This document shows, one piece after another, positions 24,207 through 34,225 of a stretch of DNA of 64,000 nucleotides. The stretch lies in NCBI GenBank assembly GCA_945859915.1, contig CAMAPF010000272.1, positions 62,001-126,000 on the forward strand, given 5' to 3'. The stretch's first letter is position 1. Each line of letters begins with the position of its first letter. Made by a program: the position numbers and the translations under genes. The DNA is from Cuscuta epithymum (taxonomy: Eukaryota; Streptophyta; Magnoliopsida; Solanales; Convolvulaceae). Under the pieces are notes generated by a model. The model was not told the DNA's origin. It saw nothing but the letters and a program-made list of their open reading frames with translations, and searched no databases.

Positions 24207-24736
24207 TGTGAGTAGGTATTGGTCCACCTCACTGGATCCTTGGCCCATCCCATTTAATAGCCTTGTCTGCTATTAATTAGCCTGGCCCTCGTTGGGCTGT
24301 CCACCTGACTCAGCCCATACGCCCCCTTTTGTCTTTGCCCAAGCCCGTGACTCCTGTGGCCCTTCTCTTATATTGTCTGGTTCCTTCTGGAACCACCTAT
24401 TTGATCGCCCCTTCCTTCTCTCTATCCGATGAGAAGTCTTTCCGGTTACCCCAGTCCTAGAGTGAGAGAGTGCCGGTATCATCTAGGGTTTGAGCTCCGG
24501 CTACCCTCCTGTGATACCTTGGGGATCCTTCTGTGGGCTTCACTCTGTGCTGGTAGTTTGGGGGGTTCCTCTCCGGTGGGGTTTTTCTGGGCAGTCCGGT
24601 CTGGGGGGTTGGGCACTAAACTGAGCGTTCGAGACTTGATGCCCTCTGGTTTCCCTTGTTGACTCCTTGGTGGTGAATGGTGAGCTAGCCCTTGGGCTAT
24701 GGTGATTGAGGTCTGAGCCGGTCCAGAAACTCTACA
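24207..24736 (+). repeat. 3' LTR of the copia element
   Basis: 530 bp, TGTGAGTAGG to AACTCTACA, no differences seen from the 5' LTR. It is followed by the TCTTC target duplication. Confidence 0.93.
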
Positions 24737-24881
24737 TCTTCTCTAAAATGTAGATACAGATACCCACATGAAATGAATTTTAAAAATTAAACTGAAGATG
24801 TTTTCATTTGATTCTTCTCTAACAAGAAAATTTATCCATAGTCACCTTCACATAATACGGATTAAATCGATCAATAATATA

Positions 24882-25124
24882 ATGATGAAAAAGAAAAGGG
24901 TTCAATTACTCCTCGCCATTGTTGCCGTAGCCAGTCTCAGCACTACAGGTATACAAACGTTTTGGTTTGATCTTTTCAATTCCAAGGTTTCTTTGTATTG
25001 GTATTCCATAGAAATAATCAATTTATAGAAACTATTCATTATTTCAGGAATTCAATATTATGATAATGGTGTTAAACCATCTGCATTCAGATATAAATTG
25101 CCATATAAGTTCCTAACATATTGA
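24882..25124 (+). CDS. Possible two-exon small secreted peptide (47 aa)
   Basis: Exon 1 (24882-24948) starts with two ATGs and encodes a textbook signal-peptide profile: KKKR, then a hydrophobic core LLLAIVAVASLS. It ends at a strong donor, CAG/GTATAC. A 99-nt intron ends TTATTTCAG. Exon 2 (25048-25124) continues in frame with GIQYYDNGVKPSAF and stops at TGA. If real, the product would be a 47-residue secreted peptide. It may instead be the 5' end of the gene whose large exon starts near 28239, with a different exon-2 donor. The recent copia insertion ends about 140 bp upstream, inside the likely promoter. Confidence 0.35.
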
Positions 25125-25856
25125 GATATGTAACATCAAATTTAATGTGTAATAACCCGTTGCACTAAAAAAAGATTGAAATTTGGGATTGTCTTCTTGT
25201 TTGGATTGTTAGGAGAGATCGAAATTTTCATTCTTTGAGAAATTTTTATTGGTGAATATAATATAGATTAGTTTACTTGAACTCAGTTTATTGAATATCT
25301 GGATTGTGGCATCCAAGCATTTAACCAGCAAGGTTAATAACTGAAGTAGTGTCACTAAATGAATTAACATTCTATTGCGGTTACATGCAGATTTGCTGCT
25401 AACAGTAGAACATAAATACTCGTATCAGTTTGTATTCATCTACATTTATTTAGTATTTAAGTGTGTTTATTTTTTATCTTTGTTAGTGAACTATAGTATA
25501 CATTGAGGTGATTAAGCTAGTGGCTTTGTGATTAAATCCATGTTGTAGGGCTGTATGATTTTTCTTTGAAACCCTTAAGCCTTTTCATATTGAAATCTGA
25601 ACCAAAATGCACATTCTTTGAAGTCAAATACTATTCAATTCAAAATTTCAAACCGCCTGCAATGTTGTATTTTCACGTTTGAATTTCATAACTAAATTTT
25701 TTCGATTTTAGTTTGTAGCTACTTTTTGTTTCGTAGGTATAAATTTGAATTGATGAATGTAGAAGTTTTTGGCATCAATAGTTTTGAAACATTATTTAAA
25801 CTACCTGCATTTCTTATTGCTAAATCTTTTAGGTTGAGTGTCAGCTAGGTGTAACT

Positions 25857-26783
25857 TAGGCCTCATCATTTAGCCCGTGGGCTCATGAGCCATGGGGACT
25901 ACCTATCTTAATTCCCAAAATGCCCAGCCCGGCCAACCGACTATTTGAAAGGGTGAGTTTGGGGTGGAGAGTATTTGAAACCCGGTCCGGCAACTGGCCC
26001 GACCTGTCAAGAGCCAATACCCATTCCGTCCTAGCCTATTAATCCCAACTGAAGCGTAGCCTAAAAGCCATTTTATACATTATTAAATTTATATACTGTT
26101 CCATATAGTAACATATACTTGGTATAAGTAATGTGTAATAGTAGAAGAGAATGAAGTTGTGGATGATAGTTAGGTGATAATATTTTGTGGTAGAGTTTAA
26201 TTGAGAAGTTTAGATAAAGAAGAATAAGTGTGGTATTTTCATATTTGTACACCCTTTTTAATTTTCAAGAGCGCAACACCAAAAACTTAGATATTTATAA
26301 TATGAATATTCAATTTGTTATTACAATTTTGGAGTAATAAACTATTTTCACTCATTACTTGATTACATTGTATTTTGTAATGCATAAGAGTTTTTGTATT
26401 TTTATTGTAAGCCCATTTAAGCCCAACCCTATTTAGGTTACATGTAGGTCAACCTAGTTCGACCCGTTCACTACAAAAAAAACATCGAAAGAGGCACGAA
26501 TTGGACGAGTTTGGCACGGACTCTAACTAATTTTTGGCACAAAATTTGGCACAGGTTTAACGCATCCGTGACAAATCCGTGCTGAATACCCTATGATTTT
26601 GGCAAATCCGTGCCAAAGCTCCGTGCCAAATGCGTGCCAAAATCGTTGTTTTTTTGTAGTGGTTATGCCAAACTATATAGAAGGCTAGTAGTACAAATTT
26701 TTATATATTGAGCCAGCCCGGTTTGGCCCGGAACCATTAGTTTTGGGCTGATGTGGTCCAATTCAGCCTGTTGATGATCCCTA
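25857..26783. mobile_element. Old hAT-like element carrying a CACTA MITE
   Basis: The left end TAGGCCTCATCATTTAGCCC and the right end CCTGTTGATGATCCCTA are inverted relatives, and GGCCCG-rich subterminal words are present, as in other plant hAT non-autonomous elements. The 8-bp flanks do not match (GTGTAACT and GTAAATGA), so it is old or mis-bounded. A 193-bp CACTA MITE sits inside. Confidence 0.4.
26469..26661. mobile_element. CACTA MITE (193 bp) with 3-bp TSD
   Basis: Starts CACTACAAAAAAAACA and ends TGTTTTTTTGTAGTG. The 3-bp target duplication GTT is at 26466-26468 and 26662-26664. The interior is nearly all subterminal repeat: TTTGGCAC, GTGCCAAA and CCGTGC words in both orientations. No transposase is present. 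The subterminal words differ from those of the CACTA element at 59603, so the two likely belong to different families. Confidence 0.85.
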
Positions 26784-27197
26784 GTAAATGAGGAAGTTAT
26801 ATCTTATTCCCAAACATTATGAGGTTGTAAGTTCAATTTATAACCAATCTTCTTGCACAAATTCGCAGTTTTTCTAACAATGTGGAGAGGTCAAGAAGAA
26901 ATAGAGCATGTAGCTGATAAAATTCATTACTTTGTTTAGATCATTCAATTCTAGGTGTTTCATTAAAAAACAATAAAGACTCGCTTCTATCATAATATAC
27001 GCCAGTCTAGCATGTGACTTTGTGTTTTTATATTTGACCTGTAAAAAACGACTAACAATGAATAACTAGTCTTACACAAGGCCTTAAGAGAAGTTGCATG
27101 AACATGCGCTAGCTATAAATATGCCTATTTTAGTGAGGGCTTTTTGCCAAAACTGTATCCATCTCTAATTCTCTATTCGAAACAAAATTAAGAATGA

Positions 27198-27412
27198 GAA
27201 AATTCTCTAAGTAGGACTAAAATAAAATAATGATAAAATTCATACATAGTACTATCAATGTTTTATTCCCTAAATAGAACTCTCCTAGTTTGGGAAATTA
27301 TAATCAACTTGTTCTTTTAATAGGATTAAATAAGTCCTATTTAGGAAATAAAATATACTTAATCATATTTTTGAACTTTGTGTATGTTTTAGTCTTATAT
27401 TGAGCAATTTCT
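27198..27412. mobile_element. Mutator-like MITE (about 215 bp)
   Basis: The ends AGAAAATTCTCTAAGTAGGA and, reverse-complemented, AGAAATTGCTCAATATAAGA are inverted. A 13-bp direct repeat AAATTAAGAATGA flanks it (27185-27197 and 27413-27425), and a Mutator 9-10-bp duplication lies within it. The terminal words match those of the element at 12264-12491. Confidence 0.6.
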
Positions 27413-27590
27413 AAATTAAGAATGACATGTAGTCATGTTTAAATCGTAAACTACCTTAACGATACTACCTTAATGAAAGTTTGTTGATTTTGATCATTAA
27501 TTTTGCAAAAAATATATTAAAGGATATAACCTCCAATACCTTTGAACAATATATATGACTGCATATTGTTGGAATAAGAATTCATTTAAT

Positions 27591-28036
27591 AAGGTACAAA
27601 TATACCCCTGTAGTATGTGTGTGAGAACAAATATACCCATGTTCTATTTTTTTGAACAAATATACCTCTGAAGTATATGTGGAAGTGCATATATACTCCT
27701 GAACTTTTTAAAAGATACAAAAATATTTCTCATGTTCTTATAAACGAGAAAATATATTCTTATCGACTTTAAATTGATAAAATAAATTTCAAAAATAATC
27801 TTTTTTTTTTACTTTATATTTTTATTTTTGGTGTTTTTTGAATTTTTTGTCTATTTAAAGTTGATAAGTTCAAATTTGCTCTTTTATAAGAACATGAGGG
27901 TTATTTTTGCACTTTTAAAAGTGCACTGGTATAAATTCACTTCAACATATACTTCAATAGTATAATTGTTCAAAAAAATAGAACATGGGTATATTTGTTA
28001 TCATACTCATACTCATACAAGGTATATTTGTACCTT
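27591..28036. mobile_element. Long-arm foldback MITE (about 446 bp)
   Basis: The left arm starts AAGGTACAAATATACCCCTG and the right arm ends AAGGTATATTTGTACCTT. The arms also share ACAAATATACCCATGTTCTA and a TTTTTTTGAAC block. No target duplication is clear. The centre is very AT-rich. Confidence 0.6.
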
Positions 28037-28238
28037 TTCCCTTAGAAATATTTAGTTTACTGAAGTGTAAATGATAATGGTCCAAGATGGATAGAAGGAT
28101 GTAAAAGTCAAAGATAGACTTTAAGTATAGAGACAAAGTTTGTAGTTATTTCATCACCATCGAATCACCTACTGTAATGATTGTTTCTTGCACTAGTTGC
28201 ATTTTAATTTTGAACAAATTACATTGTTATTTTTATAG

Positions 28239-28815
28239 CCGAAAGATGTCGGAAGATGGTTGGTAAAGAAGCTTCATCTAAAACTGGGCAGTTCAACATC
28301 ATGTATTGTTTAGATGGGGGGAGTGGAAGCATTGCGTGCGTAGCCAAGGAGGCTATAAAGCTTTATGCTTACAGCATTAGAACCTCTCATGTGGATAGAG
28401 CAAAGAGCGTAGCAATGCAAGGTGCTCTTACTGATGCTGTTTCTCAAGGGATGTCTACAAAAGAGGCAACTAAAGAAGAGAATAAAGCGGCAACAAGAGC
28501 TGCCAAAGTGGCAACACGCCAAGTCGATCGTGTTTTAGGTCCCATTGTTTCCTCCGGATGGGATTTTTTTGAAGTTTTTTACTTTGGTGGTACAATGACT
28601 GAAGGGTCACTACGAAGCTCAGGCACTTTGATTGGCACCTATTTGGTTGGATTTCTTGGTGAGCATAGTTTTGGGAAGATTGGTTATTGTGGTGGAAGCA
28701 TTATGGGGAGTTGGGTTGGGGGGAGATTGGTCTATTGGTTTATGATTTGGTGAATGGAGTACATCACATTTTTCATAATTCCCAAATGAAGCAAACAATT
28801 CATGAAGATTTTTAG
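28239..28815 (+). pseudogene. Last exon of a conserved-looking plant gene with a 1-nt frameshift
   Basis: The exon is preceded by a good acceptor, TTTTTATAG (28230-28238). It reads openly to a TGA at 28751-28753; from the internal ATG at 28256 this is 165 codons. The middle is an alanine- and lysine-rich helix (KEENKAATRAAKVATRQVDR). The C-terminal part is glycine-rich and probably membrane-associated (GTLIGTYLVGFLGEHSFGKI, then GSWVGG). After GGR (28726) the reading shifts. In the next frame the sequence VYDLVNGVHH (28738-28767) continues to TAG at 28813-28815 and resembles what I recall as a conserved ending of this unnamed family. One missing nucleotide near 28726 would explain this, but the family match is from memory. 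Function is unknown. Confidence 0.5.
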
Positions 28816-29064
28816 GTTTAGTGTCACTTGATCTAACTATATTGAGAGCTCTAATCTTGTTTATGAGGTAAAAAAGTACATTATACAATAGATAGTAGTT
28901 TGTATGTGGATATTTATGTAAGTTGTAATTGCTGATTTTGCATTTGAAAAGTGTTAGTTGTGTTTGCTTATAATTTTTTTGTTATAGTCATTTCGATGTT
29001 GTGCATTGCTTATTGGAATATAAACAATACTCATTTGGATATTATTAACTTTGATGTAAATGTA
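28816..29064. other. Probable 3' flank of the preceding gene
   Basis: AT-rich sequence with no frame. It ends at the CCTTG target site used by the second copia element. Confidence 0.4.
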
Positions 29065-29069
29065 CCTTG

Positions 29070-29675
29070 TGTTGTAGAAAATCGGCCGGATAAACCTGCA
29101 AAAAAGACTTAAAATAATATAGCTCGAGACGCGTTAGACGCTGTCCTCAAGAAAGTATTTCCGACTAGCGAAAACCTTTCCCCAAGATATAACGAGCTCT
29201 TCGGCGTAAGCCGGTAACAGAACAACGAGAATGAAGAATTATACTAATCCAGCATAGTGAGAGTATTAGGGGATGTTTTAGCTCAAAATAATTTTTCTAT
29301 CACCTCGAGAAGCTGATAGCCGAACACACACACATCTATATTCCCAGCTCCATGCAAACGTATATTTTTTCACGTATATACCCAGCTAACATATATATGA
29401 ACGTTGGAGCCTTTAATTTAATGTTATAAATATACTTTAAGAATAATAATAAACTCCAACGGTGAAGCTACCGTTATGATAGCAAGTATCTTTTATTTGG
29501 ATTTAATTAATACACACTATTGAACAATAACGTACAAAACTTAATTTATAAAATTGATTAAGTTCAATAGCGAACAAAAAAGTAAAATAAATGTAACGTG
29601 TCAAAGTTGATTACAAAATTAATGAAAAAATAATTTATACTTTATTCATTTGAAATACTTAAAATATTTCCAACA
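29070..29675 (-). repeat. 3' LTR of the gag-less copia element
   Basis: 606 bp. On the minus strand it starts TGTTGGAAAT and ends TTCTACAACA. No differences from the partner LTR were found by eye. Confidence 0.9.
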
Positions 29676-29686
29676 AACCCCCACAT
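29676..29686 (-). other. Polypurine tract of the gag-less copia element
   Basis: On the minus strand ATGTGGGGGTT abuts the 3' LTR. The junction is bracketed by a 16-bp perfect inverted repeat (29642-29657 and 29686-29701). Confidence 0.75.
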
Positions 29687-30263
29687 ATTTCAAATGAATA
29701 ATTTTTGGAGTTTAGAAAATAGTTTAGAAAATGTCTGCTGGATTAAAAGAATGAGACTTTAAGTTTGGTGTCCGTAGACTTGAACCAAACCGAGACGATT
29801 AAGTCTTAATGAACCGAGCTTTTGGTGAAACGTATAGTTTATTGAACCAACAAGCTACTATTGGTAAATCAGGGTCTTAACGGTCGTGTCTCACCCCGGC
29901 CCGCACAATTTCTCGTTATTACGCCGTTGTGCGCCATAAGGCCATGCGCGTGCTTGGTGTTCATGAGTGCTCTAGAAGTTTTGTCATGCTTCATAGAGGC
30001 GGCCCCACCTCACACTCATATAGGTGATATCATCAAGTGTGTACCGCTTTTGCACACCACCCTAAAAGTAAGGGCTATGATAATCATTAAGAGCTTTTAG
30101 CTCACCCTCTCAAAGAATGCGGTTTCTAGCCTATATCTCACATCATGGAAATGGGCAAATTTAGTTAGGCTAGCAGAACTAAATGGAAGACTTGTTATTA
30201 CCCATTTGAACTTGCTTCATGGGATCTCCAATCACACAAGTTGGGTTCCCATCCCCATTCGTT

Positions 30264-33200
30264 TCAAAGTGACACTAGTCCCATTTCCTTAGATGTTTCG
30301 GTTATTAATTTTCGTCCTAGGGCTTTTGTCAAAGGATCCGCTAAATTTCCTTGTGACCTCACAAAATTAATGGACACAATTCCATTCTTCAATAATCGTT
30401 TAATGACTTTATGCCTTAAACGAATGTGTCTATTCTTCCCATTATAACACATTTTCTTAGCAGTATCTATTGCACTTCTGCAATCACAATGAATAGACAC
30501 AGATGGTATTGGTTTTGTACCAACCGGAATTTCTGCTAAGAAAGATTTCAACCACTCCGCTTCACTACAGGCTACTTCCAAAGCAATAAGCTCGGACTCC
30601 ATAGTGGATCTAGAAATTATAGTTTGTTTGGTTGATTTCCACGTAATGGCACCACCTCCAAGGGTGAATATATATCCAGTATTGGATTTTATCTCATCTG
30701 AGTCAGAAACCCAGTTAGCATCGCTGTATCCCTCTAGTACAGCGGGTAACCCACGATAAAATATACCATAATTAATGGTACCTCTCAAATATTTGAGTAA
30801 CCGCCTCAACGCGGTCCAGTGATCCCCACTTGGATTATGAGTATATCGACTCAATCTTCCGACAGCATAAGCTATGTCGGGCCTCGTATAATTCATCAAG
30901 TGTAATAAACTTCCAATAATTTGGGAATACTCATATTGAGCCTCGGGATCACCTTTATGTTTTTTCAAATGTGTATGAGAGTCATAAGGGGTGCTCACGG
31001 GGCTGACATCGAAATGTCCAAACCTCTTTAGAAGTTTTTCAGCATAATGCTCTTGAGATAGTATAATACCATCATCCTTCCTTATGACTTTCATACTCAA
31101 AATCACTTTTGCTTCCCCCAAATCTTTCATAACAAATTTTGAAGCAAGAAAGGATTTTGTCTCAATTATTAACTCAAGGTTGCTACTAAAAATTAACATA
31201 TCATCCACATATAAGCAAATAATAATGCACACACCATTTTCACATTTAGTGTATACACACTTATCTACTTCTAGGGAGGTAAAACCATGAGCAAATAACA
31301 CTTCATCAAATTTTTCATTCCATTGTTTTGGAGCTTGTTTCAAACCATATAAAGATTTGATCAACTTACACACTTTGTGTTCCTGACCAATAACTACATG
31401 ACCCTCCGGTTGCACCATATAAATTTCTTCCTCTAGCTCACCATTTAAAAACGCAGTTTTAACATCCATTTGATGGACAAAAAGTTTGTGAATAGAAGCC
31501 AAGGCAATTAAAGTTCGTATAGAAGAAATACGCGTTACTGGTGCAAATGTGTCAAAATAATCAACATCTTGCTTTTGAGAAAACCCTTTTGCCACAAGCC
31601 TCGCTTTGTATTTCTCAATTGAACCATCCGGATTTAATTTCTTTTTAAAAATCCATTTGCATCCGATTGGTTTGCAACCTTTCGGTAAATCGGTTAAAAT
31701 CCAAGTTTTATTTTGTTTGATAGAATCAATTTCGTTTTGTATGGCCCCAAGCCAAAAAGGAGCTTCTTTGGAAGAAATAGCTTGTGAATAAGTTAAAGGT
31801 TCATCATTAACAAGATATGTATAAAAATCATTTCCAAAAGATTTTTCTATCCTTGGCCTCTTACTTCTTCTCAAAAGAGAAGGTTCATCATTAAAAGAAT
31901 CATTTTCTTTTAATGGCTCACTATCACTAGAGGGTTCATCATTAAAGGTTTCATTTCCTTGTAATGGATCATACTCACTATATGGTGCAACGGTCTTGTG
32001 TTCACGTTTCAAAGGAAACACATTTTCAAAAAATTCAGCATTTTTTGTTTCAACAATTGTATCGCATTCAAGCACATCACTTTTCAAAACAAGAAATCTA
32101 TAAGCAGCACTAGATTCAGCATAACCAATAAACATGCAATCAGAAGTCTTAGAACCGATTTTCCTCTTCTTGGGATCAGGCAATAAGACCTTAGCTAAAC
32201 ACCCCCACACTTTCAAATATTTCAAATTAGGTGCAAAACCTTTCCACAATTCATAAGGGGTTTTCTTATTGTGCTTAAGAGGAATCCTATTTTGTAAGTG
32301 ACAAGCAGAAAGAATAGCCTCGCCCCAAAGATTATCAGGTGCACCAGAACTAATTAAAAGAGCATTCATCATCTCTTTTAGTGTCCTATTTTTTCTTTCA
32401 GCTATTCCATTAGATTGGGGTGAATATGGCGGAGTGACCTCATGAATTATCCCTTCTTTTTCACAAAAATCATTAAATAAAATATACTCGCCCCCTCTAT
32501 CTGATCTAACTCTCTTAATCCTTTTATTTAATTGATTTTCTACCTCGGATTTATACACTAAAAATTTATCAAAAGCCTCAGCTTTATTTTTAAGCAAATA
32601 AACTTTAGTGTATTTAGAAAAATCATCTATAAAAGTGATATAATATTTTTTACCACCTCTAGTCATTGTATTTTTTAAATCACCTAAATCCGTGTGAATT
32701 AAGCTAAGCAATTCCGATTCCCTATAAGTGGAGGGACAAGGTTTTTTGGTTAGTTTAGATTGAACACAAACATCACATTTTTCTAGTATCATTTTATTTT
32801 TACTAGAAATCAAACCACAATCATTTAGCATTTTAATATAAGAATTACATGCATGTCCTAATCTAGCATGCCACACATCATAAGAATCAACTAAATAGAC
32901 AAAAGCATTATCATGCAATATTTCAGAAATGCCAAGTATATATAGTCCTTTCTTACAATAGCCATTTCCCACAAGAACATCATTTTTGGTCATAACAAAA
33001 TTATCACAACCAAAAGAAACTTTAACCCCAACTTTTCCCAAGAGATAAACAGAAACTAAATTAGTCCGAATCTCGGGCACATGAAGCACATCATTTAGTG
33101 ATAAAGTTTTCCCCGATGTGAGTTTAAGAAGAACTTTCCCTTTTCCATGCACCTTAACAGTCTTAGAGTCCGCTAGGTACACGAGCTCTTCACCATCTCC

Positions 33201-33338
33201 TATAATGGTATAGGAGGTAAAAGCATTTTTGTTTTTACAAATATGCTTGGTAGCCCCGGAGTCTACCACCCACTCATTCACATCATTAGTTTTACAACTT
33301 TGAGAAAAAACCGCAATAAAATTATCATCACTACTAAC
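30264..33338 (-). CDS. Copia pol polyprotein without gag
   Basis: The open frame begins right after a TAG at 33339-33341, with no ATG near its start. It has the usual gag-protease linker, then the protease WVVDSGATKHI, HHCC (WHARLGHACN ... CDVCVQSKL), the integrase core (HTDLGD, RSDRGGEY, IAERKNR), reverse transcriptase (KARLVAKGFSQKQDVDY; ICLYVDDMLIF) and RNase H (GYSDANWVSDSD ... STMESELIAL ... CDCRSAID). It ends ETSKEMGLVSL and stop. About 1,005 codons run from the GTG at 33281. All catalytic acids are present. Because the frame upstream is continuous except for the single TAG, expression would need readthrough, splicing or an upstream fusion. Confidence 0.9.
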   Translation of the reverse strand, partial: VSSDDNFIAVFSQSCKTNDVNEWVVDSGATKHICKNKNAFTSYTIIGDGEELVYLADSKTVKVHGKGKVLLKLTSGKTLSLNDVLHVPEIRTNLVSVYLLGKVGVKVSFGCDNFVMTKNDVLVGNGYCKKGLYILGISEILHDNAFVYLVDSYDVWHARLGHACNSYIKMLNDCGLISSKNKMILEKCDVCVQSKLTKKPCPSTYRESELLSLIHTDLGDLKNTMTRGGKKYYITFIDDFSKYTKVYLLKNKAEAFDKFLVYKSEVENQLNKRIKRVRSDRGGEYILFNDFCEKEGIIHEVTPPYSPQSNGIAERKNRTLKEMMNALLISSGAPDNLWGEAILSACHLQNRIPLKHNKKTPYELWKGFAPNLKYLKVWGCLAKVLLPDPKKRKIGSKTSDCMFIGYAESSAAYRFLVLKSDVLECDTIVETKNAEFFENVFPLKREHKTVAPYSEYDPLQGNETFNDEPSSDSEPLKENDSFNDEPSLLRRSKRPRIEKSFGNDFYTYLVNDEPLTYSQAISSKEAPFWLGAIQNEIDSIKQNKTWILTDLPKGCKPIGCKWIFKKKLNPDGSIEKYKARLVAKGFSQKQDVDYFDTFAPVTRISSIRTLIALASIHKLFVHQMDVKTAFLNGELEEEIYMVQPEGHVVIGQEHKVCKLIKSLYGLKQAPKQWNEKFDEVLFAHGFTSLEVDKCVYTKCENGVCIIICLYVDDMLIFSSNLELIIETKSFLASKFVMKDLGEAKVILSMKVIRKDDGIILSQEHYAEKLLKRFGHFDVSPVSTPYDSHTHLKKHKGDPEAQYEYSQIIGSLLHLMNYTRPDIAYAVGRLSRYTHNPSGDHWTALRRLLKYLRGTINYGIFYRGLPAVLEGYSDANWVSDSDEIKSNTGYIFTLGGGAITWKSTKQTIISRSTMESELIALEVACSEAEWLKSFLAEIPVGTKPIPSVSIHCDCRSAIDTAKKMCYNGKNRHIRLRHKVIKRLLKNGIVSINFVRSQGNLADPLTKALGRKLITETSKEMGLVSL

Positions 33339-33599
33339 CTAGTTTAAACTTGATTTTAGTGGGTTGTTGTTTTTCATAGTTGTCATTTTACCACTAAATA
33401 AAGGAATAATATTTTTCTCAAAAATTGGTGTTAAAGTATGGCTTATTGTAAGTAGGAAAGTAAAAAGAGTAAGCATTATACGTAGAGATATATCCAAATA
33501 CCAGTCTAAATCACACCACACATGCAAGAATAACATGGCCGTGATGAGTGCAGCGACAACGCCTTGTGAGATCACACGTGCAGACATATCCGACGCCAT
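33339..33599 (-). CDS. Small hydrophobic frame in place of gag
   Basis: An 86-codon frame starts MASDMSARVISQGVVAALIT a few bases after the 5' LTR and is in the same frame as pol, separated only by TAG. It has two hydrophobic stretches (residues about 8-28 and 38-62) and no gag or zinc-knuckle motif. It could be a relic of the gag start fused to unrelated sequence by deletion. The function, if any, is unknown. Confidence 0.4.
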   Translation of the reverse strand: MASDMSARVISQGVVAALITAMLFLHVWCDLDWYLDISLRIMLTLFTFLLTISHTLTPIFEKNIIPLFSGKMTTMKNNNPLKSSLN

Positions 33600-33614
33600 A
33601 TACTTTCTTGAGAT

Positions 33615-34220
33615 TGTTGTAGAAAATCGGCCGGATAAACCTGCAAAAAAGACTTAAAATAATATAGCTCGAGACGCGTTAGACGCTGTCCTCAAGAAAG
33701 TATTTCCGACTAGCGAAAACCTTTCCCCAAGATATAACGAGCTCTTCGGCGTAAGCCGGTAACAGAACAACGAGAATGAAGAATTATACTAATCCAGCAT
33801 AGTGAGAGTATTAGGGGATGTTTTAGCTCAAAATAATTTTTCTATCACCTCGAGAAGCTGATAGCCGAACACACACACATCTATATTCCCAGCTCCATGC
33901 AAACGTATATTTTTTCACGTATATACCCAGCTAACATATATATGAACGTTGGAGCCTTTAATTTAATGTTATAAATATACTTTAAGAATAATAATAAACT
34001 CCAACGGTGAAGCTACCGTTATGATAGCAAGTATCTTTTATTTGGATTTAATTAATACACACTATTGAACAATAACGTACAAAACTTAATTTATAAAATT
34101 GATTAAGTTCAATAGCGAACAAAAAAGTAAAATAAATGTAACGTGTCAAAGTTGATTACAAAATTAATGAAAAAATAATTTATACTTTATTCATTTGAAA
34201 TACTTAAAATATTTCCAACA
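33615..34220 (-). repeat. 5' LTR of the gag-less copia element
   Basis: 606 bp, the promoter-bearing LTR in minus orientation. The sequence directly downstream (minus strand ATCTCAAGAAAG) does not match the usual tRNA-iMet primer site. Confidence 0.9.
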
Positions 34221-34225
34221 CCTTG

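Larger units (their letters stand above)
18849..24736 (+). mobile_element. Complete Ty1/copia LTR retrotransposon (5,888 bp)
   Basis: Two 530-bp LTRs flank an internal region with a primer-binding site, one long gag-pol frame and a polypurine tract. The target duplication TCTTC is perfect (18844-18848 and 24737-24741). The LTRs show no difference by eye, which implies a very recent insertion. All catalytic motifs in the polyprotein look intact, so the copy may be autonomous. It lies about 150 bp upstream of the possible small secreted-peptide gene at 24882. Confidence 0.93.
29070..34220 (-). mobile_element. Gag-less Ty1/copia retrotransposon (5,151 bp)
   Basis: Two 606-bp LTRs, identical by eye, flank a 3.94-kb internal region. 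The target duplication CCTTG is perfect (29065-29069 and 34221-34225). The minus strand carries protease, integrase, RT and RNase H in one long frame. Only about 330 bp separate the 5' LTR from the protease, so gag and the zinc knuckle are missing. The fresh LTRs show it moved recently, presumably using gag supplied by another element. Confidence 0.9.
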
